Source: an uncultured Ruminococcus sp.
GTDB lineage: Bacteria; Bacillota; Clostridia; Oscillospirales; Ruminococcaceae
Assembly (NCBI GenBank): GCA_947624295.1
Contig: CANQJV010000002.1
Location: 1 to 64,000 of the forward strand
Direction of reading: 5' to 3'
DNA: 64,000 nucleotides
A model generated the notes under the pieces. That model saw nothing but the letters and a program-made list of their open reading frames with translations. It made no database searches and was not told the origin of the DNA. Below, piece by piece: positions 10,005 to 19,391 of this stretch. The position numbers were made by a program, and so were the translations under genes. Positions within the stretch are counted from its first letter, which is position 1. Every line of letters starts with the position of its first letter.

Positions 10005-10997
10005 ATGAATATCAAAAAATTTGTTGCAGGTGTTCTTTCTTTTTGTGTGGTTGCAGGTGCAGTGCCTGTCAGTGCTGTAAAATTTGTTGACAATTCAATT
10101 GTCGCAAGCGCAGCTGATTACACTGAGGGTACTTATGAATCACTCACTTATCAAAAATATGATGACTATGTTGTTATTTCAGGTTGTGACGAATCCGCCG
10201 AAAGTGTTGACATTCCTGCTGAAATAGAGGGATTGCCCGTTACAGAAATAGGTTTTGGGGCTTTTAGAAATTGTTCAAGCCTTACTAATGTAACAATTCC
10301 TGATAGTGTTACAAAAATAGGCGACTATGCTTTTTCTGGAACTCCATGGTTTGAAAACAAACGAGAAGAAAATCCATTAGTAATTGTAAATAATATTCTT
10401 ATTGATGGATCAACTTGTGAAGGAGATATAATTATCCCTGATTCTGTGACAACAGTTGGTGGACGGGCATTCTATGAGTCTAAAATTACATCAATTGTAC
10501 TTCCAGAAAGTGTAACAAAAATAGAGGCTTTAGCATTCGGATACTGTGAATCTCTTAAGGATGTCACTATCTTAAATGCTAATTGTGATATTCATGATTG
10601 GCATGATATTGGAATGTATGATTCACATATATTTTATGATGGTTACTACAATGAGAGCTTAAAACCTATTCTTCATGGATATGATGATTCAACCGCACAA
10701 GCATATGCTGAAAAATTTAGCTTAGAATTTGTAATCATAGGAACAGATATTGTACTCGGTGATGTCAACGGCGATAATCTGATTGACGCAAGTGACGCTT
10801 CGCAGATACTCGCTATCTACTCAGTGCAGTCAACAGGCGGTACTCCCGTAGAATCAGCAGAACAGCTTTTGTCGGCTGATGTCAACGGCGACGGTCTGAC
10901 TGACGCAAGCGACGCATCAACAATTCTCGCATATTACGCTTATGTTTCAACAGGCGGAACAGATAACATAGAAACATTTATGGCAAATAATGTCTGA
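10005..10997 (+). CDS. Secreted BspA-type leucine-rich-repeat (LRR_5) protein with C-terminal dockerin
   Basis: Signal peptide; LRR_5-like repeats GFGAFRNCSSLTNVTIPDSVTKIGDYAFSG and RAFYESKITSIVLPESVTKIEALAFGYCESLKDVTI; dockerin LGDVNGDNLIDASDASQILAIY...SADVNGDGLTDASDASTILAYY. Confidence 0.88.
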   Translation: MNIKKFVAGVLSFCVVAGAVPVSAVKFVDNSIVASAADYTEGTYESLTYQKYDDYVVISGCDESAESVDIPAEIEGLPVTEIGFGAFRNCSSLTNVTIPDSVTKIGDYAFSGTPWFENKREENPLVIVNNILIDGSTCEGDIIIPDSVTTVGGRAFYESKITSIVLPESVTKIEALAFGYCESLKDVTILNANCDIHDWHDIGMYDSHIFYDGYYNESLKPILHGYDDSTAQAYAEKFSLEFVIIGTDIVLGDVNGDNLIDASDASQILAIYSVQSTGGTPVESAEQLLSADVNGDGLTDASDASTILAYYAYVSTGGTDNIETFMANNV

Positions 10998-11005
10998 AAA
11001 CAGTA

Positions 11006-11037
11006 CAAAAGCGAATCCTACGGGGTTCGCTTTTGTT
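11006..11037 (+). terminator. Rho-independent terminator, nearly identical to the one at 9850
   Basis: aaaaGCGAAtcctacggggTTCGCttttg. Confidence 0.7.
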
Positions 11038-11414
11038 CAGAATATACTGTTTATTTTCGGGATTTCGCCGTTACGGAGCAAATCAAGCATATTTTCAAGT
11101 TCCGTGAGTTCGGACAGAAGTTCATCGCTGTCATTTTCGGCAAGATGTTTTACTCTTGCACATATTCTGTCGATTTCAGCAAGTTTGTTGTTTTGTATGA
11201 GGACTGCCGCACCTGCACGGAAATTCTCCCATTCCGTTTCGATTTCTTTTGTTAATTCAATTGCTTTTTCTTTTTCGTCCGAAGAAAAAAGTTCTTCTGC
11301 CTGCATGGAAAGCGATATAATATATTTACATTTGCCGTTTATCCATGTACCCGAAAATATGCTTGTCAATATAAGCAGGCATATTATAAATACACTTATC
11401 TTAATTCTTGTCAT
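11037..11414 (-). CDS. DUF4363-like small membrane-anchored protein
   Basis: MTRIKISVFIICLLILTSIFSG...; start taken at internal ATG 11414, overlapping the DUF421 stop; pairing with a DUF421 protein. Confidence 0.6.
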   Translation of the reverse strand: MTRIKISVFIICLLILTSIFSGTWINGKCKYIISLSMQAEELFSSDEKEKAIELTKEIETEWENFRAGAAVLIQNNKLAEIDRICARVKHLAENDSDELLSELTELENMLDLLRNGEIPKINSIF

Positions 11415-12126
11415 TTTCTTTTCCCCCTTTAATTTCAGTGGGCGATTGGTCTTTTTTTGGTGCAATAAAGCAATTACCAGTGCCGTCAGCGGTCATTATG
11501 AAAATGTCTGAAGTTTTTATTCCTGATTTTTTGGAAACATTTTTAACAAATTGCTCATTGAATCCGAGTGATTTCAATGCTGCCCGCATAACAACACCGT
11601 CCGAAACAATAACTTGCGGAGGGTCAATATTATCAGCAGGTATATTCAAATCCTCTCTTGTTGGAATGTCCTTTTCAGGTTTTTTCATGATTGAAATACT
11701 GCCTGTTGTTTCAACAATAGCAAACTGTACTTCAGATATATCAAAAATATCTCTTCCTCTAAGTGCGGTCATGAGGTCATCAACTGAAAAACGCAGTTCA
11801 CGCATAACATTTCTGTTGATTTTGCCGTTGCTGATGATGATTTTCGGGCTTCCTGAAATTATTTTGCGCAGTTTAGGCATACGCAGTATAAGCCATGAGA
11901 CAATTACTTCAAAACAGACAAGCGAAAGAATAGGCGTTACTCCTACTATTACAGGTATATCTGTATCTTCCAGAGGCAAGGTTGCTATGTTTGATACAAG
12001 TATCGTTATTACAAGTTCAGACGGCTGTAATTCACCCAGTTGACGTTTCCCCATAAGCCGTACAGAGAAAACAACAAGTATATATAGTATAAGTGAACGT
12101 ATAATAATTATTGACAATAAAAACAA
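11401..12126 (-). CDS. DUF421 / YetF-family membrane protein
   Basis: RLMGKRQLGELQPSELVITILVSNIATLPLEDTDIP. Confidence 0.85.
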   Translation of the reverse strand: MFLLSIIIIRSLILYILVVFSVRLMGKRQLGELQPSELVITILVSNIATLPLEDTDIPVIVGVTPILSLVCFEVIVSWLILRMPKLRKIISGSPKIIISNGKINRNVMRELRFSVDDLMTALRGRDIFDISEVQFAIVETTGSISIMKKPEKDIPTREDLNIPADNIDPPQVIVSDGVVMRAALKSLGFNEQFVKNVSKKSGIKTSDIFIMTADGTGNCFIAPKKDQSPTEIKGGKENDKN

Positions 12127-12244
12127 CTCCTTTTTTGAATATTATTTCTCAGGAAAATTTTTTTATTCATGAATATTATTTTTGATATGTGCAATAATAT
12201 AATCAGGCTTACGAAAGCTGAAAAATAAAAAGGAGTGTTTAGTT

Positions 12245-12427
12245 ATGGATAACAAGCACAAAAATGACAGCATCAAATGTACCGTTTCACAGTGTCAGCA
12301 CAACATGGTGACAGAGAATTACTGTTCACTTGGCTGTATCTCAGTCGGCACACACGAAAGCAACCCCACTGTACCTGAATGTACAGACTGCAATAGCTTT
12401 GTAAAACGTACAGGCTGTTGCCAGTAA
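12245..12427 (+). CDS. DUF1540-type small Cys-rich protein
   Basis: 60 aa with CTVSQCQHNMVTENYCSLGCISVGTHE and further cysteines. Confidence 0.65.
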   Translation: MDNKHKNDSIKCTVSQCQHNMVTENYCSLGCISVGTHESNPTVPECTDCNSFVKRTGCCQ

Positions 12428-12429
12428 AC

Positions 12430-12451
12430 AAAGGCGGATTTTTTCCGCCTT
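12430..12451 (+). terminator. Rho-independent terminator
   Basis: AAGGCGGAttttTTCCGCCTT. Confidence 0.7.
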
Positions 12452-12461
12452 ACATATATAC

Positions 12462-12720
12462 TAAAGGCAACATCGCATAAAGTTAATTTAACAAGCACAT
12501 TTGTTTGTACTTTTCGTCACTTTGCACAAGAACTTCTTGCCAAATCTCAATTAAAATGTGTTGTTTTTATAAAATTTGCCGAAAATATGATTGCATATCT
12601 GCATTGCCGTTCTGTACAGCGTTATTTTTAGCATACTTGCAATTTATATGTTGAACAGCAACAGCTTTTCAACAGAACATTTGTGCATATCAGCCAAAAT
12701 TTATATGTAAATACAGTCAA
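12462..12720. repeat. Possible degenerate copy of a MITE-like repeat (compare 50911-51056)
   Basis: Begins AAAGGCAACATCGCATAAA and contains ...TTTTTCGTCA-like core; 3' boundary unclear. Confidence 0.35.
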
Positions 12721-12822
12721 ATCGGGAAAATTTTTTTAAGTGCTTGCATTTTCTATGATTTTTTGTTATAATATATATATTAAGCTGTTAATAAATAAAT
12801 TTTCCTTAAGGAGGCTTTAATA

Positions 12823-13068
12823 ATGGTTGACCAGACAATGACGTTCAAAGTCGGTGATGACGGACAGGAAGATATAAGAAAAAATCTTCGTATTATTTAT
12901 GATGCCCTCGTCGAAAAAGGTTATAATCCCATAAATCAGATTGTAGGCTATATTCTTTCAGAGGACCCGACCTACATAACTACTCACAATAACGCAAGAA
13001 ATCTCATACGCCATATTGACCGTGATGAACTTCTTCAGGTGCTTGTGAAATCATATCTTCAGGTGTGA
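12823..13068 (+). CDS. IreB-family regulatory phosphoprotein (UPF0297)
   Basis: [68 protein letters not shown]. Confidence 0.9.
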   Translation: MVDQTMTFKVGDDGQEDIRKNLRIIYDALVEKGYNPINQIVGYILSEDPTYITTHNNARNLIRHIDRDELLQVLVKSYLQV

Positions 13069-13072
13069 GACT

Positions 13073-13618
13073 ATGCCTGTATCTAAAGAAAAATATACAG
13101 CAGAGGAATATTTTTCACATACGTCTGAAAATAATCTGCATTGTGAACTTGTTGAGGGCGAAATAGTTTGTTTTGCCTCTCCAAACCGCATTCATCAGGA
13201 AATAACAGGCGAAATCTATGCCGAAATACGTAATTTTATAAAAAACAAAAAAGGCTTATGTAAAGTATTTGTATCGCCTTTTGATGTTAAATTAGATGAC
13301 TGTAACGTTGTACAGCCCGATGTTTTTGTTGTATGCGATTCTTCCAAAATTAACGACAAATATTGTGACGGAGTCCCTGATTTTATTGTTGAGGTGATTT
13401 CAACAAACAGGAGCGATGATATTGTGCGGAAACTTGCCCTTTACAGCCGTCACGGCGTGCGTGAATACTGGATTGTTGACCCGAAAAACAAAAGAACTAT
13501 TGTTTATTTTTTTGAGAAAAATAATTTCCCTGATATATATACTTTCGATACGGATATTCCCGTAAGCATATATGACAGCAAAATTTCAATAAACATAGCT
13601 GAATTGTTAAATTACTAA
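13073..13618 (+). CDS. Uma2-family (DUF820) putative endonuclease
   Basis: YTAEEYF...HCELVEGEIV...VQPDVFVVCDSSKINDKYCDGVPDFIVEVISTNR..DIVRKLALYSRHGVREYWIVDPKNK. Confidence 0.85.
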   Translation: MPVSKEKYTAEEYFSHTSENNLHCELVEGEIVCFASPNRIHQEITGEIYAEIRNFIKNKKGLCKVFVSPFDVKLDDCNVVQPDVFVVCDSSKINDKYCDGVPDFIVEVISTNRSDDIVRKLALYSRHGVREYWIVDPKNKRTIVYFFEKNNFPDIYTFDTDIPVSIYDSKISINIAELLNY

Positions 13619-13622
13619 AATA

Positions 13623-13652
13623 AAAAGCAGACGGACAAGTCTGCTTTTTTAT
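13623..13652 (+). terminator. Rho-independent terminator
   Basis: AAAAGCAGACggacaaGTCTGCTTTTTT. Confidence 0.75.
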
Positions 13653-13759
13653 TGTCAGTAACTTTATGTTAATATTATTATCCGTTTAGTGTATGTAATT
13701 ATTCGAAAGAAATAAGTTATACTAATAGTATGTTATAATAACTGTTAGTAGGTGACTTT

Positions 13760-14083
13760 ATGAATTTTGAATCAGTCGGTAAAAATATAAGAAAGTACAG
13801 AACAGATAAGAAAATGAGTCAGGAAAAACTTGCTGAACTTTCATATCTTTCACCAACTTATATAGGTATGATTGAACGTGCGGATAAAACTCCGTCCCTC
13901 ACAACATTGGTAAATATCGCAAATGCTCTTGATGTTACTGCTGATATGCTTCTTTGTGATGTCCTTAACAGGCACAATGAAATTAAAAGCTCAATTCTTA
14001 TTGACAAGATAAACAGTCTTTCAGAAAAAGACAGAAAATGTATTTATGCTGTTATTGAAACATTTCTTGAAAATTCTGAGTAA
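13760..14083 (+). CDS. XRE-family HTH transcriptional regulator
   Basis: VGKNIRKYRTDKKMSQEKLAELSYLSPTYIGMIERADKTPSLTTLVNIANALDVTADMLL. Confidence 0.88.
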   Translation: MNFESVGKNIRKYRTDKKMSQEKLAELSYLSPTYIGMIERADKTPSLTTLVNIANALDVTADMLLCDVLNRHNEIKSSILIDKINSLSEKDRKCIYAVIETFLENSE

Positions 14084-14100
14084 TTTTAGACATCTTAGTA

Positions 14101-14133
14101 TAAAAAGTCTGTATTTATTGCAGACTTTTTTTA
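14101..14133 (+). terminator. Rho-independent terminator
   Basis: aaaAAGTCTGtatttattgCAGACTTtttttattt. Confidence 0.7.
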
Positions 14134-14222
14134 TTTTTAACTTGATTTCTCAGGAAATATATATTATAATAACTATAAGTAGTTTAAGTATTACTAATAG
14201 TTACAAAAAGGAGAAATCAGAA

Positions 14223-14435
14223 ATGAATGATATTTTTAAGAAAATTGCAGAATCACAAAGTGTTTCAGAAGATGAGGTGAAAAACGAAATCTCAAAAGCT
14301 GTCAGAATTGCAATGAAGTCTGATGACCCGATAGCAAGAGAATTTTGGGATAAAATTGCTCCAAACAGTGAAGAACTATCTACAGAAGAAGTTATTGAAA
14401 AAATAGCCTTTTTTATTAGAAAATTTTACATATAA
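14223..14435 (+). CDS. Small acidic helical protein, unknown function
   Basis: Downstream part of ORF 14046-14435; ATG at 14223 preceded by aaaaaGGAGaaat; MNDIFKKIAESQSVSEDEVKNEISKAVRIAMKSDDPIAREFWDKIAPNSEELSTEEVIEKIAFFIRKFYI. Confidence 0.6.
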   Translation: MNDIFKKIAESQSVSEDEVKNEISKAVRIAMKSDDPIAREFWDKIAPNSEELSTEEVIEKIAFFIRKFYI

Positions 14436-14500
14436 TAAAATCCTTCATATGTGATATAATACTTTTGCGGAAGAAATTCCGCACTCCACTCAGGGAGTGA

Positions 14501-15238
14501 TTGCAAATGAAGTATATTATTCCTGCCGTCCTTACTGCAATAGCTATGCCTGTATCGTCAGTGTACGCACTTGACAATACTGTAATAGGCTACGGACAAG
14601 GCGTGTCGAAAGATAACCTTAACCGTCCGCTTGACGCTTTGCAGTTCAACGAAAAATACAGCGACTATGATGCCTTCGCTGTATCTCAGGACGAAAAAAG
14701 AATCATCATAACTTTTGACCAAGGTTATGAAAACGGCTATACTGCTGATATACTCGATACCCTGAAAGAAAAAAATGTAAAAGCAATTTTCTTTTTAACA
14801 GGCGATTACGCTAAAAAAGAAGAATCACTTGTAAAGCGAATGATTCAAGAGGGGCATACTCTCGGGAATCATGGTATGACACACGCAAGTATTCCTAAAC
14901 TTTCGCAGACAGAGGCGGAAGAAGAAATAATGTCACTGCACAACTTCGTACTAAACAATTACGGCTATGAAATGCAGTATTTCCGATGTCCGTGCGGTGA
15001 ATATTCGGAGCAGGCACTTGAAACTGTTCAGAAATGCGGTTACAAGACTGTTTTCTGGAGTTTCGCCTATGTTGACTGGATAACAGATAAACAGCCGTCT
15101 ACAGCAGAGGGTTTGCAGAAACTTACTGAATCGGCTCACGGCGGAGAAATTCTGTTACTGCATTCAGTTTCAGCGACAAATGCACAAATTTTAGGAGAAG
15201 TAATAGACAATTTCAGGGAACAGGGGTTCACGGTATAA
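14501..15238 (+). CDS. Secreted polysaccharide deacetylase (PdaA-like)
   Basis: NodB-like motifs: ITFDQGYENGYTADIL, FFLTGDYAKKEESLVKRMIQEGHTLGNHGMTHASIPKLS, FRCPCGEYSE, LLLHSVS. Confidence 0.88.
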   Translation: MQMKYIIPAVLTAIAMPVSSVYALDNTVIGYGQGVSKDNLNRPLDALQFNEKYSDYDAFAVSQDEKRIIITFDQGYENGYTADILDTLKEKNVKAIFFLTGDYAKKEESLVKRMIQEGHTLGNHGMTHASIPKLSQTEAEEEIMSLHNFVLNNYGYEMQYFRCPCGEYSEQALETVQKCGYKTVFWSFAYVDWITDKQPSTAEGLQKLTESAHGGEILLLHSVSATNAQILGEVIDNFREQGFTV

Positions 15239-15242
15239 AAAA

Positions 15243-15272
15243 TACACCGCTCGTTAAAAAAACGGGCGGTGT
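15243..15272 (+). terminator. Rho-independent terminator
   Basis: acaCCGCtCGTTaaaaaaACGgGCGGtgtt. Confidence 0.65.
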
Positions 15273-15580
15273 TGTTTGTGCGGACAGTTCCCCAACTGTT
15301 TCCTCCGCACTATTCCCTAAATATGGCAGATGGCTTAGTCAAATATATCAAATATAAGGTCAAATGCACCCATAATAATGTCTATTATTATATCGATTGT
15401 ATCGGACAAAAACCTTTTTTTACGTTTCCTCATATTAACGCTCCTTTTACGGCATATGTTTTAATTAAACATAAAGTCAAATATTACATTAAATGTAAAA
15501 CCGCATATATTCGCAAATATGCCTGCAATAATTTCAATTGCCAATGCAATAATTATACTCACCAAAAGCCTTTTTTATTA

Positions 15581-16516
15581 TTATTCATCGCTGTTATCAG
15601 CAGGAGTTGTTGCGGGCGGAGTATATGTTGACGACGAACCAAGGTCGTCAGGGTCAATATTCACGAGCATACCATTGCTGTCACCGCTTACGACTTTCGG
15701 CATAACACCGTCCCACTTATCAATTTGTTCGTATGCGATTACCTTATCAGACAGAGATGCTTCAAGCAGGCGGTTAGCTTCAGCCTGCGCCTCAGCCTCA
15801 GCAAGTATAGCATCTGCGTTAGCCTCAGCAGCAATTACTTTTTGTTTAGCTTGCGCCTCAGCAACTGTAATTGCCTGCTTTTGTTCAGTCTCTGTTTTAA
15901 GGAGGTTTTGTTCTGCAACCTGTTTAGCCTCGATTGCATTATTAAATTCTTCCGAAAAATCGAAGTTTACGATGTTGAATTTCTCAATATAGATACCGTA
16001 TGTGTTGAGTTTCTCGTCAAGTGATAATTTTACTTCATCGCCTACAGCCTGACGGTCTGTAATAAGCTGTTCAGCGGTATACTTAGCAGTTGCCGCTTTC
16101 ATACACTCCTGAACTACAGGGGCAATGAGTACAGTCTGATATTCAGTACCGACATTTTTATACATATCGTCTGACTTGTCCGAAACAAGTCTATAGTTTA
16201 CGGCAACATTTGAGTTTACACTCTGCAAGTCCTTTGAAACAGCTGTTGCAGGAGTTTCATATACCTGAATTTTATTTGACATATTTTCAACAGTCTGTAT
16301 GAATGGTATTTTCAGGTGAAAACCCTCGCTGAAAGACGTATTTGAGACTTTGCCCAAAGTGAGGATAACGCCTGTATTACCGGCAGGGACAATTGTAAAA
16401 GCACCTAACAAAAGGAATATTACAATTGCAAATACGATAAATATTGTAACAATTTTCCCTAATGAATTTTTAGGCGGTTTGAGGTTACCTGTTCTTATAT
16501 CGTCAAAATTATTCAT
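15581..16516 (-). CDS. SPFH/prohibitin-family membrane protein
   Basis: N-terminal TM, IVPAGNTGVILTLGKVSNTSFSEGFHLKIPFIQTVENMSNKIQVYE, Ala/Glu-rich coiled coil. Confidence 0.85.
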   Translation of the reverse strand: MNNFDDIRTGNLKPPKNSLGKIVTIFIVFAIVIFLLLGAFTIVPAGNTGVILTLGKVSNTSFSEGFHLKIPFIQTVENMSNKIQVYETPATAVSKDLQSVNSNVAVNYRLVSDKSDDMYKNVGTEYQTVLIAPVVQECMKAATAKYTAEQLITDRQAVGDEVKLSLDEKLNTYGIYIEKFNIVNFDFSEEFNNAIEAKQVAEQNLLKTETEQKQAITVAEAQAKQKVIAAEANADAILAEAEAQAEANRLLEASLSDKVIAYEQIDKWDGVMPKVVSGDSNGMLVNIDPDDLGSSSTYTPPATTPADNSDE

Positions 16517-16518
16517 AA

Positions 16519-17139
16519 TTAACTCTCCATTTCTTTTATTATTTCGTTCATACCGCTTTCAGCTTCGTCTTTGAGGCAGGCACTTCTGTAAGCCATAACC
16601 ATTACGTACATAGCCTTGCGGAGTTTTACAGGGTCAGTGATTTCGCTTGAATTTGCTGATATTTCACGGGAAATAAGCTCCTGAACTGATTCGGTTGTGA
16701 ATGCGCCCTCGTCCTCAGCCGTGAAAATAATCCTGCAAAGTATGTTATAAAGCGTAATATCGGCGATTATATCATCTGAAGTATCTTCAACATCACCGTT
16801 TATGTATGTCATAAGCTGTGCTATTTTCTCGAATGTCATTGAACCTCTCAGCATATTGAAAAGAAGTATTCGTATCACCTGTTTTTCGGAATATTTCTTA
16901 CCTTTTGTGGAGGCAATCCAGCCACGTTTTATCCAGTTCTGTATTGTTGAGCCCTCCAGCCCCGTGAGTTTTGAAAGCTGTGATAATGTAAGTCCGCCTG
17001 TAGCCTCAAGTATAGGCGATATGACTGAAAATGCCGAATTTCTTGCCTCTTCTGAAAATTTCATTGTAGTAGCAGGGATAAATCTTTGCACGGTCATCAG
17101 CTCCTTTGATATGATAATATGATTATAACATAAGTTCAT
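16519..17139 (-). CDS. DUF1836-family protein with MerR-like HTH
   Basis: LTLSQLSKLTGLEGSTIQNWIKRGWIASTKGKKYSEKQVIRILLFNMLRGSMTFEKIAQLMTYING. Confidence 0.75.
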   Translation of the reverse strand: MNLCYNHIIISKELMTVQRFIPATTMKFSEEARNSAFSVISPILEATGGLTLSQLSKLTGLEGSTIQNWIKRGWIASTKGKKYSEKQVIRILLFNMLRGSMTFEKIAQLMTYINGDVEDTSDDIIADITLYNILCRIIFTAEDEGAFTTESVQELISREISANSSEITDPVKLRKAMYVMVMAYRSACLKDEAESGMNEIIKEMES

Positions 17140-17418
17140 ATGAACTTCAAATGCCGTCTGTTGACAATTTAGACCAAAAAACAGTATTTTTTTGAATATA
17201 TCACACTTATTCTTGATTTTTCATAGATTTTCAATAAATTTCTATAAAATTTAATATTTTGCACAATATCTGATAACAGTAATATAAAAAATATTTACAA
17301 ATCGGAAAAAATATGGAAAATCAGTTGACTTTATGAGAAATTTGTGATATATTAAATTTATACTGAACTCTGATAGAGTTTATATAAATAATTTACAGAT
17401 ATATCCGGAGGGGATTTT

Positions 17419-19296
17419 ATGGCAGAATTTAATAATCAGCCGAATGACGTTGTAACAGGCGTTGAACGTGTCAAAAAAGGTAAGGGCAAAGTTATAGCAG
17501 GTATTACTGCCGGTGCAATTGCTGTTGTAGCAGGAGGCGGTGCTATCGCCTATGCTGCATCTGATTACGTCAAAAATCAGGTTAAGCTCACTGTAAGCAG
17601 TCCTGAAAATTACTATGCGTGGGTAAATGAAAAAAATAGTGATGATTTCGCAAAGCAGGTAAGCGAAAAATACCGCCTTGCGCTTGACGAAATGAAAAGC
17701 GGACAAAAATCATCTGTTTCACTCAAATATGAGGCAAATGACGAATTGCGGAATCTTTTTTTAGATGAGGTTTCGGCAACAGATGCTCCTGAACTCGTTG
17801 ATATAATCGAGAATTTCAACAGTATTGCAATTGTCGCAAATTCCGAAGCTAAAGACAGTACTGTAACAGGTAACACGTCAATTGAATGGAACGGCGAAAA
17901 ACTGGTATCTTTTGATTCAGCTTATGATACTTCGGCAATGGATTTCCTTGTCCGTATCCCTGAACTTGCTGAACAATGGATTGATGTTGATATTGCGGAT
18001 ACGCTCTATATCGATGAGGAAACTGAAAATTATCAGAAGTACATGAAAGACCCTGAATCGCTTATTACTCCCGATGAACTCGAAACCGAAATAGCAAAAT
18101 ATACAAATCTCTGGAATGAATGCACTTCAGACGTTGAACTTGAAAAGAAAGCAGATGTCAATATAGCTGATATTACTGTTAATTACACTGTTGCATCTGT
18201 TACACTTGACGAGACAAAAGCAAAAGAAATTGCAGAAAAATTCCTGACCGCATTTAAGGACGACGAAATTATCAAGGGTATTGCTGTTGATAAGTTAGCT
18301 GTTATGACCGCTGACGAATATGTTTCAGGACTTGATGATGAACTTGGCAGTCTTGACGAGAAATACAGCGGAAATCCCGATAAATCTGTAACGCTTAATA
18401 CTTATATTGACGCAACAGGCTGTATCAGAGGAGTTTCGTTTGAGAATACCGAAAATGATTTAATGAAATTCGTTGTCGGTAAGGACGGCAGTGAAGTCCG
18501 TGGCGAATTTGTTATGTCGGAGGACGGTACGGAAGAATTTAACGGTACTCTCACGGCTCAGGAAAATAACGGCAAATACAGCGGTGCAGTTGATATGACT
18601 GCTGACGGCACATCGTTTTCAATAGAATTCAGTGACCTTGAAACTGTCAACGAGGAAAAAGGCTATATGAATGGTGTTGTTACTTTTGTGATTCCGCCCG
18701 AAATAACCGATTCCGAAGCAAATACAATAGTTGCATTGTCATTGAGTTCAGACGGCAATTCTCAGCAGATTTCAATGCCGATTGACGTTGAAAGCACAAA
18801 TTACGGAACAATCGTTCTTGATATTTCTTCTGAAAAAGGCGCAGAACCTGCAATGCCTGATAAATCGGGAGCTTTCACAATCAACGATGAAACAGGCTTT
18901 GTAATTTCAGACTATGTTGAACAGGACAAAACAGAGGAATTTATTAAAAATATTTTCCTGACAATCGGCTTGAATGAGGAAATGGCAGATGAATATGCAA
19001 AAGATTTAGGCGATGAACTGTATTACGACTATTCCTCTGATATTGACCCCGATTTCAGTTATGACGGCAATGACGATTACGGTTGGGACGACGATGATTT
19101 TGAAGATTTTGAATGGGACGTTGCTGAGGATTCAGACGTTAATGATGACTGGGACATTGATGAGGATTCAGATGTTAGTGAAGATTTAGACCTTGATGAC
19201 TTAGAGTTGGATTTTGATGAGGATTTTAGTTTCAGCGAGGAAGATTCATCATCAATTGAAACAACAATAACTGCTGAAGATACTACAAGAGAATAA
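17419..19296 (+). CDS. Membrane-anchored protein of unknown function with highly acidic C-terminal tail
   Basis: Single N-terminal hydrophobic segment VIAGITAGAIAVVAGGGAIAYAA; terminal Asp/Glu-rich region DDYGWDDDDFEDFEWDVAEDSDV... Confidence 0.6.
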   Translation: MAEFNNQPNDVVTGVERVKKGKGKVIAGITAGAIAVVAGGGAIAYAASDYVKNQVKLTVSSPENYYAWVNEKNSDDFAKQVSEKYRLALDEMKSGQKSSVSLKYEANDELRNLFLDEVSATDAPELVDIIENFNSIAIVANSEAKDSTVTGNTSIEWNGEKLVSFDSAYDTSAMDFLVRIPELAEQWIDVDIADTLYIDEETENYQKYMKDPESLITPDELETEIAKYTNLWNECTSDVELEKKADVNIADITVNYTVASVTLDETKAKEIAEKFLTAFKDDEIIKGIAVDKLAVMTADEYVSGLDDELGSLDEKYSGNPDKSVTLNTYIDATGCIRGVSFENTENDLMKFVVGKDGSEVRGEFVMSEDGTEEFNGTLTAQENNGKYSGAVDMTADGTSFSIEFSDLETVNEEKGYMNGVVTFVIPPEITDSEANTIVALSLSSDGNSQQISMPIDVESTNYGTIVLDISSEKGAEPAMPDKSGAFTINDETGFVISDYVEQDKTEEFIKNIFLTIGLNEEMADEYAKDLGDELYYDYSSDIDPDFSYDGNDDYGWDDDDFEDFEWDVAEDSDVNDDWDIDEDSDVSEDLDLDDLELDFDEDFSFSEEDSSSIETTITAEDTTRE

Positions 19297-19314
19297 TTAA
19301 CAAATCAAATAACT

Positions 19315-19346
19315 GAAAAAAGACTGCTTCGGCGGTCTTTTTTTGT
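19315..19346 (+). terminator. Rho-independent terminator
   Basis: aaaaAAGACtgCTTCGgcGGTCTTtttttg. Confidence 0.65.
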
Positions 19347-19391
19347 TATAATTTTAATTTTAAGCGGCATAATAACTTCTGAGGTGAGATT

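Noticed and set aside
13073-13618. Uma2-type endonuclease considered as evidence of a mobile or defence island
   Set aside because: Isolated gene with no integrase, transposase or defence partners around it.
13760-14435. XRE + small protein considered as a toxin-antitoxin pair
   Set aside because: No toxin-like domain, separate terminators and the small protein is acidic; kept only as a regulatory module.
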